A stretch of 64,000 nucleotides of DNA, taken from Achatina immaculata (taxonomy: Eukaryota > Mollusca > Gastropoda > Stylommatophora > Achatinidae). Positions 31,801 through 38,338 of the stretch are shown one piece after another. The stretch lies in NCBI GenBank assembly GCA_009760885.1, contig CM019696.1, positions 49,716,574-49,780,573 on the forward strand, written 5' to 3'. Numbering within the stretch: position 1 is the first letter of the stretch; each line of letters starts with the position of its first letter. The notes under the pieces were generated by a model, which had not been told where the DNA came from, ran no database searches, and saw only the letters and a list, made by a program, of their open reading frames with translations. Both the position numbers and the translations under genes were made by a program.

Positions 31801-32889
31801 CAAAACAGTCAGCCTGTAAGTTGTTAACCTGGAAGTAAAGCAGTTAGCTGTGAGTTGTTAACCTGGAAGTAAAGCAGTTAGCTGTAAGTTGTTAACCTGG
31901 AAGTAAAGCAGTTAGCTGTGAGTTGCTAACCTTGAAGTAAAGCAGTTAGCTATGAGTTGTTAACCCTGTTTCATTCAGCCTGAGTGCTGTATCTTCAGCC
32001 CTCATCTGGGACCTCCAGGTATGCCCTCAGAAGTCTGTATATCCACATTGATGGAATTTCAGTTCTCTTTTCTGGTTTCTTGTTTAATGTTCTTGATTCC
32101 ACATACAGAATACAGCTGAGTTTTCTGAGTACAAGCACAATACTCATATTTTATTACTGTGTTATTTATTTAGAACAAGGCTTCTAAACCTTTTCACTCT
32201 TATAGATCCCCAGTGGATTGTTCAATGTGTTCTCATATCTTAGATCCCCGACTATTGAAATCATTGTTGACCCCAGTCTTATAAGCTACCATTATAACTT
32301 CAAAAACTATCACTTTACATATGGACAGATAAGAACAGATTTGGTGAAATAAAATTTTAATCTAATAACAATTTAAAATAAAAGAAATTGTTCAGAACCA
32401 CTTCCCATGCCCCCATTTCCGGCTCCCTTATCCTGATATGGTATAAATACCCCCTGATTAAAAACCCCTACTTCAGAGGTAGAAATTTCTTCTCTTTCTT
32501 TCAACAAAACCATTGGTCAAAGTTGCCTTCCTGTTCATATCCATTTTACATTTTTATCAAACAAGTTGTTAATATAATAATGTGTATGCAAATAACGTTA
32601 TACGCTTATTCATTGAAATTTTTAATTTTTATTAATCTTATCAGTGTATTTATTTTCTGTTTCACATGCAGGGCCAATGGCTCACTTGTTTCAAAGCACA
32701 CACGAGCAGTCTTATATAGGTCATGTGATGATGTACGCAGCCTGCCTCGGAGACTACAAGAATGACTGTGATCTGGAGAAAAGACTGCAGTATGAGAACA
32801 CTTTCTGTGGGGCATCCAAATCTTTGTCATCAGTAATGGTTCTTGTTACACTACTGGTAACACTAATGCTGGAATTTTATCTTCTATAG
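6728..32889 (+). CDS. Alkaline phosphatase, gene 1 (exons 2-13, spliced)
   Basis: Twelve exons, recovered by reading conserved alkaline phosphatase blocks and placing GT-AG junctions that keep frame: 6728-6945, 11298-11478, 14056-14134, 16612-16708, 19044-19124, 22959-23061, 25467-25601, 26446-26523, 28089-28202, 29502-29621, 30936-31016, 32672-32889. They join to about 501 residues, the usual family length once a signal exon is added. Metal and catalytic residues are all visible: VGDG (metal Asp), DSAGTA (nucleophile Ser), [27 protein letters not shown] and ETHGGEDVA. The product should hydrolyse phosphomonoesters at the cell surface with two Zn and one Mg; the C-terminus is a short hydrophobic tail typical of GPI anchoring. 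A paralogue follows at 42849. The first coding exon is uncertain. The function call is certain; substrate and tissue role cannot be read here. Confidence 0.95.
7204..7310 (+). mobile_element. Possible tRNA-like SINE head
   Basis: GGAGATGGCTAAATGGGTAA resembles an A box and GGTTCAAGTCACAACC a B box, about 60 bp apart. Body not identified; weak. Confidence 0.3.
7734..7949. mobile_element. Possible hAT-like non-autonomous element
   Basis: Starts CAGTCGTTCCAGAACTC and ends GGGTTTGAGAACCACTG, degenerate inverted copies of a CAGTGGTTCTCAAAC-type hAT terminus, 216 bp apart. No clean 8-bp duplication found. Confidence 0.35.
8035..8190 (-). mobile_element. Possible tRNA-like SINE, minus strand
   Basis: On the complement, GGGCCTAGTGGTTTGAACAG precedes TTTTTCAACCCAGCTGGGGG, A/B-box-like in order. 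Lies just upstream of LINE family A copy a. Confidence 0.35.
8310..10530 (+). mobile_element. LINE family A, copy a (5'-truncated, frameshifted)
   Basis: EN-RT type non-LTR retrotransposon related to family D. Reading restarts after the endonuclease domain; an open segment at 8562-9125 holds the linker ([33 protein letters not shown]). [15 protein letters not shown] and [12 protein letters not shown] then fall in shifting frames, and 9639-10127 keeps [14 protein letters not shown] (the catalytic FADD) and the C-terminal linker. It ends GGAAGGATGTAAG then a (TA)n run. Several frameshifts and stops: dead. Fills intron 2 of ALP gene 1. Other copies: 13716 (-), 15775 (-), 30238 (+). Confidence 0.85.
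10786..10828. repeat. (AT)n microsatellite
   Basis: About 20 AT units with a GT interruption. Nothing else recognised between 10531 and exon 3 except a short G-like fragment at 11038-11110. Confidence 0.9.
11038..11110 (+). mobile_element. Fragment of dispersed repeat G
   Basis: GCATCAGGGTTAGTGAACCA, then AATCAAGACCCTG, matches the head of repeat G; the 3' part diverges. Confidence 0.4.
11298..11478 (+). CDS. ALP gene 1 exon 3 (catalytic serine)
   Basis: Acceptor ATAG; encodes [20 protein letters not shown], where the Ser of DSAG is the phosphorylated nucleophile, then a block ending VLDYAIME. 181 nt, the same as gene 2 exon 3. Donor GGTATT, phase 1. Confidence 0.95.
11870..12395 (+). mobile_element. 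RNase-H-type LINE, 3' fragment with (GAA)n tail
   Basis: Encodes, with frame breaks, the end of an RNase H domain ([15 protein letters not shown]), then the LRTGHCRLL block, a CPCGIG zinc-knuckle-like segment, and [20 protein letters not shown]. This order is typical of LINE C-termini downstream of RT. Ends in GAAGAAGAAGAAG. A second copy, reversed, is at 29972-30205. Confidence 0.75.
12396..13221. other. AT-rich intron 3 DNA with (TAA)n/(GAA)n
   Basis: TAA and GAA trinucleotide runs at 12475-12565, then AT-rich sequence in which no exon or element was recognised. Confidence 0.5.
13235..13698 (-). mobile_element. LINE family F, 5'-truncated copy with TSD
   Basis: Flanked by an exact 13-bp direct repeat TAAACTGATTATT (13222-13234 and 13699-13711). 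On the minus strand it encodes an RT C-terminus ([20 protein letters not shown], then [12 protein letters not shown]) ending [10 protein letters not shown], then a (TGAC)n tail. The 464-bp insertion is a clean target-primed event. Confidence 0.85.
13716..13860 (-). mobile_element. LINE family A, copy b (3' fragment)
   Basis: CATCTTACATCCTTCCTGTC through CACATAGGGCTCGCA to TCTTTCAACTTCATCAAGGG matches the complement of family A's 3' end. Followed by CTAAATTGATTA, a near copy of the neighbouring F target duplication. Confidence 0.75.
14056..14134 (+). CDS. ALP gene 1 exon 4
   Basis: 79 nt, encoding [18 protein letters not shown] and then ATYAHVPWR. The THATPA segment holds Mg/substrate-site residues of the family. 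Acceptor CCAG, donor AG|GTGAAC, phase 2. A LINE fragment begins only about 25 bp downstream. Confidence 0.93.
14161..14640 (-). mobile_element. LINE family F, second truncated copy
   Basis: Nearly parallel to the 13235-13698 copy over its full length, but with a (TGAA)n tail instead of (TGAC)n. Encodes the same RT C-terminus ([20 protein letters not shown]). Lies about 25 bp after ALP exon 4. Confidence 0.8.
14641..15130. repeat. Degenerate ATCATAAATAT-rich stretch
   Basis: Loose repetition of ATCAT(A)AATA(T) words with changing spacing, then AT-rich DNA. No exon seen. Confidence 0.5.
15135..15330 (-). repeat. Dispersed repeat, partner of 34215-34380
   Basis: The complement reads AATATTGGATTGTTGTATG, TTTATATGTGCTCATT and CTGTCAGCTTTCCTCATTC, matching 34215-34380 (+). 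Class unknown. Confidence 0.5.
15455..15665 (-). mobile_element. LINE 3' fragment (family B-like)
   Basis: Minus-strand frame with [20 protein letters not shown], then a C-terminus ending ITNATRHGT and stop, the same C-terminal signature as family B copies at 52440 and 58230. Confidence 0.6.
15775..16592 (-). mobile_element. LINE family A, copy c, abutting ALP exon 5
   Basis: Minus strand: [60 protein letters not shown] and a 3' end matching copy a, with frame breaks. RT homology can be followed to about 16590, leaving only some 20 bp to exon 5 of ALP gene 1. Confidence 0.8.
16612..16708 (+). CDS. ALP gene 1 exon 5
   Basis: 97 nt, encoding [20 protein letters not shown] and [13 protein letters not shown]. 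Acceptor CTCAG, donor AAT|GTAAGT, phase 0. A minus-strand LINE fragment ends within about 20 bp of the acceptor. Confidence 0.93.
16709..17640. other. Intron 5 DNA, nothing firm
   Basis: AT-rich, with a C homopolymer near 17083-17097 and poly-T near 17140. No exon or clear transposon recognised. Confidence 0.4.
17650..17790 (+). mobile_element. Degenerate LINE C-terminal fragment
   Basis: [18 protein letters not shown] followed in another frame by [16 protein letters not shown], the kind of basic C-terminal segment seen at the end of EN-RT LINE ORFs. Short and damaged. Confidence 0.4.
17996..18380. repeat. 16-bp minisatellite, about 24 copies
   Basis: Unit AAGATCTCACAACCCC, with AACTCC, ACATCCCC and AAGATCCC variants. 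The proline/serine-rich reading frame across it is a repeat artefact. Confidence 0.95.
18381..18860. other. Intron 5 stretch, nothing recognised
   Basis: Unique-looking sequence without exon motifs or transposon ends that I could recognise. Confidence 0.35.
18862..19030. repeat. About 43-bp repeat x 4 next to exon 6
   Basis: Units contain TTTTTATTTCATGAACCT then (T/C)AACCTATAATTTTATCTT. The last unit stops about 14 bp before the exon 6 acceptor, so the array supplies the polypyrimidine region. Confidence 0.9.
19044..19124 (+). CDS. ALP gene 1 exon 6
   Basis: 81 nt, encoding [20 protein letters not shown] then DGLDLRE. The GGGRR block is diagnostic of animal alkaline phosphatases. Gene 2's exon is 27 nt longer, by an insertion in the variable middle. 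Confidence 0.93.
19205..19518 (+). mobile_element. 314-bp internally deleted derivative of LINE family D, with TSD
   Basis: The first about 150 bp match the 5' end of the element at 43516 (CCCGTGTGGTACCC, GATCTGCAAAGAATAGGACC, GGCCAGCAACCCTATCTGGT). The last about 160 bp match its 3' end (GAGACATGGAGAAGAACAAC, TGCCCTGGGCACTTAAGGTT) with an (AG)n tail. The junction near 19355 falls in shared AAAA. It is flanked by the 11-bp repeat AGCTGCTGGAA (19194-19204, 19519-19529). The whole endonuclease and RT region is missing. Confidence 0.9.
19530..20410. other. Intron 6 stretch, nothing recognised
   Basis: AT-rich with several T and A homopolymers. No exon or element signature. Confidence 0.35.
20421..22440 (-). 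mobile_element. LINE family B, copy 1
   Basis: Minus-strand EN-RT LINE lacking its 5' end. Readable blocks in order: linker ([20 protein letters not shown]), [66 protein letters not shown], then (another frame) [16 protein letters not shown] with the YADD active site, [20 protein letters not shown] and the C-terminus. The stretch between KAFDK and the YADD region is deleted. The 3' end abuts ATCATCATCATC, i.e. a (GAT)n tail in element sense. Interrupted, inactive. Confidence 0.85.
22460..22658 (-). mobile_element. U2 snRNA-derived retroelement with poly(A) and TSD
   Basis: On the minus strand the element begins with 26 nt (22633-22658) identical to my recollection of the invertebrate U2 snRNA 5' region (CCTTTTGGCTAAGATCAAAG then TGTAGT), missing about the first 11 U2 bases. 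Near the 3' end, 22502-22523 forms a stem-loop (CCCGG...TTGCAGTACC...CCGGG) like U2 stem-loop IV. An Sm-like TTATTTTGGAA lies between, but the middle about 100 nt do not match canonical U2. It ends in a 16-nt poly(A). Both flanks carry CTTGGAAAC (22451-22459, 22659-22667), so it was inserted by retrotransposition. Confidence 0.75.
22959..23061 (+). CDS. ALP gene 1 exon 7
   Basis: 103 nt starting [20 protein letters not shown] and ending DNTDYLLG. Acceptor CTTAG, donor G|GTTAGT, phase 1. Same length and phase as gene 2 exon 7. Confidence 0.9.
23396..24236. repeat. About 41-bp minisatellite, about 20 copies
   Basis: Unit reads ATAGAGGGCTAACATCTCC, T(A/G)GAAGAAGCAAATAACTA, (A)TC. Length variants of 39 and 41 bp (ACTATC versus ACTAATC) alternate in blocks, indicating higher-order duplication. 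In ALP gene 1 intron 7. Confidence 0.95.
24237..25466. other. Intron 7 remainder with a GAT/ATC palindrome
   Basis: Nothing coding. At 24733-24774 (GAT)n meets (ATC)n head-on, giving a perfect palindrome of about 40 bp. Confidence 0.6.
25467..25601 (+). CDS. ALP gene 1 exon 8 (metal Glu)
   Basis: 135 nt, encoding [30 protein letters not shown] and GYFLLIEG. The Glu of LIEG is the Mg ligand. Gene 2's exon is 6 nt longer between ERD and EPSL. Confidence 0.94.
25602..26445. other. Intron 8, nothing recognised
   Basis: AT-rich with no exon or transposon signature beyond its splice sites. Confidence 0.4.
26446..26523 (+). CDS. ALP gene 1 exon 9 (Zn1 ligands)
   Basis: 78 nt, encoding [20 protein letters not shown] and AEFDNA. 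Asp and His of IDHAHH are Zn1 ligands. Acceptor ATAG after a strong pyrimidine tract, donor G|GTACTG. The matching gene 2 exon is beyond the window. Confidence 0.94.
27323..27482. mobile_element. 160-bp foldback MITE flanked by TA
   Basis: Two arms of about 70 bp are inverted copies: GTGCACTAAC, GGTATC and TGATATCTTAATG on the left return as CATTAAGATATCA, GATACC and GTTAGTGCAC on the right. The right terminus (complement CAGGGTGTTCCATAAGTAAC) has a Tc1/mariner-like end and both ends abut TA dinucleotides (27321-27322, 27483-27484). No coding capacity. In ALP gene 1 intron 9. Confidence 0.8.
27680..27800 (+). mobile_element. tRNA-like SINE
   Basis: A-box-like TGGTTAAGTTGTTAGG and B box GGTTCAAGTCC (27731-27741) at tRNA spacing. 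Shares ACTAATC..GGTTCAAGTCCCAG with 33125-33200, so the two belong to one SINE family. Confidence 0.55.
28089..28202 (+). CDS. ALP gene 1 exon 10 (Zn2 ligands)
   Basis: 114 nt, encoding [17 protein letters not shown], then [20 protein letters not shown]. The Asp-His of ADHSHVF are Zn2 ligands. Acceptor CACAG, donor G|GTAAGT. Confidence 0.94.
28350..28570 (+). mobile_element. Diverged fragment related to repeat G
   Basis: CATCAAGGTTGGTGAAACAT and GGCCAAGACCCTATTCTGTC resemble the head of repeat G; the rest shares AAGCAAACCCAGTC-like words with 11140. Weak match. Confidence 0.35.
28915..29012. repeat. 31-bp tandem repeat x 3
   Basis: Unit ACATTATGTGGCTGAATG(G/T)C followed by ATAGATCTAGA. The remaining intron 10 sequence to 29501 shows nothing recognisable. 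Confidence 0.85.
29502..29621 (+). CDS. ALP gene 1 exon 11
   Basis: 120 nt, encoding [20 protein letters not shown], then [10 protein letters not shown]. The [10 protein letters not shown] block is usual between the ADHSH and ETHGGED motifs. Acceptor CTTAG, donor G|GTCAAC, which is weak. Confidence 0.9.
29972..30205 (-). mobile_element. RNase-H-type LINE, 3' fragment, minus strand
   Basis: Complement of 12160-12350: AGATCCTGATCCCTGTTGAC, CCAGATCATGATAGGAGCCC, GACACTTGTCTGTGTAAGAC. Encodes the CPCG and [15 protein letters not shown] blocks on the minus strand. Lacks the GAA tail seen in the other copy. Confidence 0.7.
30238..30405 (+). mobile_element. LINE family A, copy d (3' fragment)
   Basis: CATGTGAAACTCTAAAGATG, GAGGCCAGTTTAGTTGGCAT and AACATTTAACAGTATGG...GGATGTAAG match the 3' end of copy a. 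Confidence 0.7.
30406..30600 (+). mobile_element. LINE C-terminal fragment
   Basis: Reading one frame gives [20 protein letters not shown] and [11 protein letters not shown], the C-terminal segment typical of EN-RT LINEs. Ends near GATGATG. Adjoins copy d. Confidence 0.5.
30936..31016 (+). CDS. ALP gene 1 exon 12 (Zn1 His)
   Basis: 81 nt, encoding [19 protein letters not shown] and EDVAIYAQG. The His of ETHGGED is the last Zn1 ligand. Acceptor TATAG, donor G|GTAAGT. Confidence 0.94.
31020..31060. repeat. (ATC)n microsatellite
   Basis: Runs of ATC about 10 units long, only a few bases after ALP exon 12. Confidence 0.8.
31140..31390 (-). mobile_element. Possible tRNA-like SINE, minus strand
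   Basis: The complement has AGTGAAGTAGTTAGTGCACT (A-box-like) and GCAGTTCAAATCCAGC (B-box-like) at tRNA spacing; the body extends leftward without a clear end. Confidence 0.4.
31805..31965. repeat. About 34-bp tandem repeat x 5
   Basis: Unit GAAGTAAAGCAGTTAGCTGT followed by GAGTTGTTAACCTG. No exon elsewhere in intron 12. Confidence 0.85.
32672..32889 (+). CDS. ALP gene 1 terminal exon 13 (GPI signal)
   Basis: 218 nt including the TAG stop at 32887. Encodes [20 protein letters not shown] and YAACLG, a Cys-containing segment, then a C-terminal run with [19 protein letters not shown] short hydrophobic end without a cytoplasmic tail is what GPI-anchored alkaline phosphatases carry; the attachment residue is probably a small residue in CGAS (inference). 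Confidence 0.93.
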
Positions 32890-33106
32890 AATGTTACTGT
32901 TTTTTTTTTACTATTTTTTTTTTTATTAATTGTTCGTGTTTACTCTTTTTTTCTTTTGCCAAATTTTTCAGCAAATTCTTGCTTGATTTGACTACAATCC
33001 GTGTGGTTATTTACAAGGTACACAGAAGTGGATAGAGTTGCCTCTAAATTATTCAGAAAGGAAATAATGAATTGCTGCCAAGATTAAGGTCTGTTGATAA
33101 ATTTAA

Positions 33107-33442
33107 TTTTCCTTCTACCAAATTGATGGCCTGGTTAATTGAGTGGTTAGGCACTTGGTTTACTAATCCAGTGGTACCAGGTTCAAGTCCCAGCATTGGG
33201 ATTTTTTCTGGTACACATCAAAAAAGGCCCTGGGGTCAACCTGGCCTCTAAAAATGGATACCAGAAAAATCTGGAAAGGTAAATGTGGCCAGGCATGATA
33301 CTTTCATGTGCTGATGGTCTTGGAAATACAGGCCTAATACTATATCCCCAATATACCTTAATGGCATGGAATTGGAAATGTTACCTAATCTACCAAACTT
33401 TATGTGTATGTATGTATATATACTAATTTGGTAGGAGGAAAA
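33107..33442. mobile_element. tRNA-like SINE bounded by an 18-bp inverted repeat
   Basis: 33125-33400 holds an A-box-like GGTTAATTGAGTGGTTAG, B box GGTTCAAGTCC (33180-33190) and a body with ATGGATACCAGAAAAATCTG. The outer bases TTTTCCTTCTACCAAATT (33107-33124) recur inverted with one mismatch at 33425-33442. Confidence 0.5.
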
Positions 33443-34020
33443 CCCATTTTAAGTTTGACATTTTTGGCATTTTAAAATATTTCTTGCAAAATTTCCCAAA
33501 ATGTCTGAATTCAGTCATTGTATATATAAGTGAATGTTTTATACGAACTTTCAACTGCCTATGCTAATTCTGTAAATATAATTAAGAAGAAAGAGAGAAA
33601 AAAAAAATTCTAATGAGAATTTCAGGAAGGTCCTATCAAAGCCCCTTAAATGTGTTTTAATGTCTGCTTTTACTAACACTAGTGTGATATAGACATGCGA
33701 GGTTTCGAGCATATGGCATGAACTGACTTTGAGATCTAGGTAATGTGTTTCCTTTGTTTTTTTCTTCAAACAATTTTTTGTTGTTGTTTGTGTCAGGGTC
33801 CATTTTTGGCATTGGTTGTTATACCAAGAGTGGGTTATCTTTTTAATCTGTTAGAACATGAATTATAATTTTTAAAAAACAACTGGAGAAGAAAGATGTT
33901 TACAAACATTTTTTTATACATATCAGTGATGTCACACACAGACTGGTCTTATGTAATTAGTCATATAATTTGGTAATTAATGTTGTTAAATCAGTTCTTC
34001 AGCTTCTTGTTCTTTTGCTG
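33443..34020. other. Downstream flank of gene 1, nothing recognised
   Basis: AT-rich, probably 3' UTR and/or intergenic DNA. Confidence 0.35.
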
Positions 34021-34620
34021 TTAAAAATGTTTTTATACCATTTGTAATAAACACATTTGCTGTTAAAACCTTCTGTACCATTTGTCACAAACACATTTGC
34101 TGTTAAGTTATTAAATACCCTTTGTTTATCACAAACACATGCCCATTTCATGCCAGACTTTCTTACAAAGAGGAGGCCAAAAAAACTAAGTCTATATATT
34201 TTTCATCAATTTTTCATGGAATCCATGGAAAAGACTTTTGCTGAAATACTGGATTGTTGTATGTCCTTCATTTATATGTATTCATATTGCTTTCAGCCAT
34301 TCTTGTTTCTGCCAGCTTTCCTCTTTCTATCTTTTTTTTTTTGTAAAACTGAACAATACACTCAACTATTTTCATATACCATTTGTCACAAACACATTTG
34401 TTGATAAATATTCAATGCATATTTGCTGTTAAAACCTTCCATACCATTTGTCATAAACATATTTGTTGTTAAAACCTTCCATAATGTTTGTCACAAACAC
34501 ATTGCTGTTAAAACCTTTTATACCATTTGTCACAAACACTTTTATTCTAAAACTTTCAATGCCATTTCTCACAAACACATTTGCTTTTAAAAAATTTAGA
34601 TACAGTTTATTACAATTACA
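34020..34620. repeat. Degenerate about 40-bp tandem repeat, interrupted
   Basis: Recurring TTTGCTGTTAAAACCTT then (T)ACCATTTGTCACAAACACA. It is split by 34215-34380, which matches 15135-15330 in opposite orientation, suggesting an insertion into the array. Confidence 0.75.
34046..34051 (+). promoter_or_regulatory. Possible polyadenylation signal of gene 1
   Basis: First exact AATAAA I found downstream of the gene 1 stop codon, about 1.15 kb after it. The region is AT-rich and repeated, so a chance match is quite possible. Confidence 0.2.
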
Positions 34621-34719
34621 TTTGTTTTTCTTTTTTTAGAATCTCCTATACAATTTTAAAATTCTTTACTAGATGCTCTCATTTCAGCTTTTTAAATTCA
34701 TCTTTAGTTAAATCAGGTC

Positions 34720-35255
34720 ATGACCCAAATTAGGGTAATGGTCATGACCCAAATTAGGGTCATGGGGTTTGAGGTAGGGTCATGAGAAGACATAAAAAAG
34801 AGGAAGAAATAAAGATAAAAAGAAAAACAGTTAAATGTTTTTTTTTAATTGTAGGATGTTAAGGATATCCTCCTACTTTATGTTTTCATACCTAAATATT
34901 AAAATAAAAGTGCCCAGTCTTGATTATTGAAATATTGTATTTTAAATAGGTTCTTGTCACAGTACTCTGAGTATTTCACAATATTGTGAAAAATATTGGA
35001 TTGTTTTGTAAGTGACATTGTATATAAATATTTTTTGTGTGACTTGTGATAAGGTTAGTATTAACAAACTGTAAGTTATTCTATTTTTTTGGATGAATTT
35101 TCAATATTATAAAGATCTTTGTCATAGTTTACTGATCATATGCTATCACTAGTTTAAGAACCACTGAGTTAGATCTATTTTAAAGATCTTTGTCATAGTT
35201 TACAGATCACATACTATCACTGGTTTGGGGTTTGGGAACCACTGAGTTAGATCTG
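34720..35255. other. hAT-terminus-like words in AT-rich DNA
   Basis: CATGACCCAAATTAGGGT is repeated twice at 34728-34766, and (T)TAAGAACCACTGAGTTAG and GGGAACCACTGAGTTAG near 35155 and 35235 resemble hAT ends. No element boundary defined. Confidence 0.25.
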
Positions 35256-35454
35256 TTTTATGTTACTGAGCTGATTTCTTAAGCGTTCTACTAGTCATGA
35301 TGCTCTACTGTCTCCACCTCACTAAACTAATAAATCTCTTGAAAACTTTTTCATGTACACCAGTTAAAAGTTACCACAAGTAAAATATTGCTCATGTACA
35401 CCAGTTAACAGTTATTACAAGTAAAAAATTGCTCAGTAAATCAGCGAACTGTTT

Positions 35455-35650
35455 ATTTTTGTTGCTAGGAAACTAGATATTTTTTGTTGTTAGTAAACAG
35501 AACATTTGTGTTGCTAGGAAACTAGATATTTTTTGTTGCTAGGAAACTAGATATTTTTTGTTGTTAGTAAACAGCACATTTGTGTTTCTAGGAAACTAGA
35601 TATTTTTTATTGCTAGGAAACTATGTATTCCTGTTGGTAGGAAACTCCAG
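35455..35650. repeat. GGAAACTAGATATTTTTTGT tandem repeat
   Basis: About six loosely repeated units of AACTAGATATTTTTTGTTG plus CTAG, 24-38 bp apart. Confidence 0.7.
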
Positions 35651-35834
35651 CAGCCAATTTTTTTAAATGGAAAATGCTTTGAGTATTATTGTTATTTTTT
35701 AAGTATATGAGTGAGAATGATTTATTGTGCCTCATAGTTTTATTTACTCTCATATCTTGCACCGAATCTCATCCATTTTGAGAATTAATTTAGGCTATTA
35801 CAGAACAAAGAATAATAAAGTATTATACAGCGAG

Positions 35835-36480
35835 TATACAGGTTATACAGGATGGCTGAAATAAAACTGGTCCCAGCCATAAAAGGAAGCCCAAAAGGTC
35901 AGCATGGCATTTAGTCCAGAAGACAGCTGGTGGCCTGTTTTATGTGTGCCACGTTGTTTAATCAGAAGATTTGTCCTGGTGTGAAATGACTTTGACTTTT
36001 TATTTTTCCAGTCCCTGGTTTTACGAGTTTTCACTCTTTTTCCCTTGTGCCAGATAATGAAACGTACAGGGCCTCTTCAGCTGTTCTACATCTCCATACA
36101 GAATGTTGGTGATTGAGGAGTTTGGTGGTATCAGGTTCTTCTAAAGGTCCTTCAGTGCAGTCAAGCAGATGATATTTAACAGTTTCTTCTTCTTGTCTGT
36201 TGCAGTGCATGCAGTATGGTGTGTGTTCAGTGGTCACTCTATGTAAGCGCATATTGAGGGTGATGTGTCCTGTCCGCAGCCTGAAAATTGTGCATTGGTC
36301 TCTATGACATAAGCTGCTGACGTGGTCTCCAGGGTTAGGCTTTGGCAGGTGTGTACATAGCTGGGGTGAAAAATAAGAATAAACAGTGTAGGAAAAGCTT
36401 GGCTAAAGTTGTGACAAAGCACACAGAAGCCACTTCAGAGTTACCGAGATCCAACCCTTCATCCATCTAGCCAAAAGAGG
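35835..36480 (-). mobile_element. LINE C-terminal (RNase-H-type) fragment, with a Tc1/mariner-like end
   Basis: Minus strand: FRLRTGHITLNMRLHRV, then TPYCMHCNRQEEETVKYHLL, an LRTGH plus C-x2-C...H...C segment typical of LINE C-termini. The left edge (TACAGGATGGCTGAAATAAA) instead resembles a Tc1/mariner terminus, so this may be two overlapping remnants. Confidence 0.5.
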
Positions 36481-36489
36481 ACAGCACAT

Positions 36490-37090
36490 AAATTATTAGT
36501 CCATGCAGCATCTTTCTAAAAAGAGGGACCCATGCAGTGGAAATGAGATGAATAAAGTCAGAAATTCTGCAAACTAGACATGAAAATCTTGTAGCGATCA
36601 AGGTATCTGTCCTCCATTTTGCTTAAAAATCTCAATTTCTCACATTTTGTTCATATGAAAACAGCACTGTTATATCATATTGTTACCACATTCACTATTT
36701 CATGCTTTAAATTTGTAATAAATTTACAAATCATTTCAGTAAGACAGAAAATTTCATTATTTTTATGCTGATTTTCTTCTGCATTTAAGACTTCTAAGGT
36801 ACATCAAAAACACCAGCACAGCATTTTTTACTTCAGTGTATAATTGTGGATGATTCGAAGTAATGAAACAATGTTTTGTACTGAATTTAAAATAGTGAAT
36901 GAGTGAAATAAAATCTACTTTGTGTTTGTTTTCTGTTGATAGGGAAGCGAACACATAATTTATTCACGCAGCTACGGAACCCGAAGTTAAAACCTGCGTA
37001 ACCTCTTGCACATCTGAAAGGCAAGATGCTAAACCTTTCCAGTTTCTGCCTGTGTCATAATGTGCTTGTATCTCTGTAACACACAATAAT
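36490..37090. other. Intergenic, nothing recognised
   Basis: AT-rich DNA without motifs I could assign. Confidence 0.35.
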
Positions 37091-37103
37091 TAATGTATAA
37101 GTA

Positions 37104-38336
37104 CAAGGTCTGGCAATTAAGCAATAAGACTGATTTTATTATGGGCAAGACAAAAAATGCCATCTAATAAGCAAAGCATGGAATCCAAAGAAACAACCCT
37201 CATCTATGATCTGGCAACTTTTCATCCCCGCCCGATAAGCAATTACGATAACAAGCCGCCATTTTGTTGACCTAGTTAGAGGTGCATTGTCACATTATCA
37301 GATTGGAGCAAAAAGCTAACATTAAATTCTGTTTAAAACTCGGAAAAAGTGCCATTGAGACAGTTGAATTATTGTGACAAGTTTATGGGGATAATTGTTT
37401 ATCTTGTGCACAGATATTCAGGTGGTATTCACGATTCAAAAGTTGTGTGGAAACGATTACAAATGCAACTAGACATGGGCTTCAAATTTCTGTTCATAAT
37501 GAGGAACTTATTGCAAAAGTCAGAGAACGGATACAAGAAGATGGTTGTTTGACTGTGAGGATAATGGCAGATGAATCTGGTGTTAACCAAAAGACCATTC
37601 ATAAAATTTTAGTAGAAGATTTGGGCATGAAAAAAGTTGCTTGCTGGTTTGTTCCATGTGCGTTGTCTGTTGACCAAAAACATCATCGTGTTGAATACGC
37701 AAAGTCATCATCAAAACGTGTCACAGAAATAAACATTTCTTAAATTTGATTGTTGCAGAGGATGAAACATGGACTTTCTGCTAAGATCCCACAACTAAAC
37801 GCCACAGTGCTCAGTGGAAGTTGTCGTCATCACCAAAAGGCAAACAAATTTGTCTTTAAGAGTCGAAAGTTTGTTGGTGTGCTTCTATGACAGTAATGGA
37901 GTTATTCACAAAGAATTTATTCCAAGGACAGACTGTCACTGCCAACGTTTATTTAAGTATTTTGAAACGTCTTTTGAAAAGTATTCTCTGAGTCCGACCC
38001 GAGTATTCAACACCTGACGGTTTTTCCCTTCTTCATGATAATGCACTGGCTCACCGGGCGGTAGTTGTACAGGAATTTTTGGCCCAAAAACAAGTATTGT
38101 TTTCTCAACCATCCACCCTATTCCCCAGATTTGTGACATCCAAAGGGCCGTAACATCGAGTTTAAGGGCCATACCAACAGAAGAACTGCAGAGGTCGTTC
38201 CAGTGTTTATTAGATCGTGCCGCTCGCTATATCAATGCACAAGGGGCTTACTTTGAATAAAATACTGGTTATATCTTCAACTGTTGTTTATTTTATTTTT
38301 TATGTAATAGTCTCATTACTTAATTGTCGGACCTTG
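37104..38336 (+). mobile_element. mariner-type DNA transposon, dead copy
   Basis: 1233 bp between TA dinucleotides (37102-37103 and 38337-38338), with about 30-bp imperfect inverted termini (CAAGGTCTGGCAATTAAGCA left; complement of the right CAAGGTCCGACAATTAAGTA). The remnant transposase shows the helix-turn-helix region (VRERIQEDGCLTVRIMADES, HKILVEDLGMKK), the first catalytic Asp in EDETW, the second in HDNALAH, and the third in a PYSPDL segment in a different frame. Multiple stops and frameshifts, so it is inactive. Inserted near one end of DR-600 copy 2. Confidence 0.9.
37470..38220 (+). pseudogene. mariner transposase pseudogene
   Basis: A DD34D-type transposase remnant. The longest intact piece is 37447-37743 (DNA-binding domain). 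An in-frame stop follows DETWTFC and the second and third catalytic Asp are in shifted frames. No full-length product possible. Confidence 0.85.
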
Positions 38337-38338
38337 TA

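Noticed and set aside
6728..32889. Gene 1 as a pseudogene
   Set aside because: All junctions keep frame, no stop occurs inside the exons, and every catalytic residue is present.
37447..37530. TNATRHG in the mariner frame, identical to the C-terminal signature of family B LINEs
   Set aside because: In the mariner it falls between conserved transposase blocks and flanking codons do not match the LINE; treated as coincidence.
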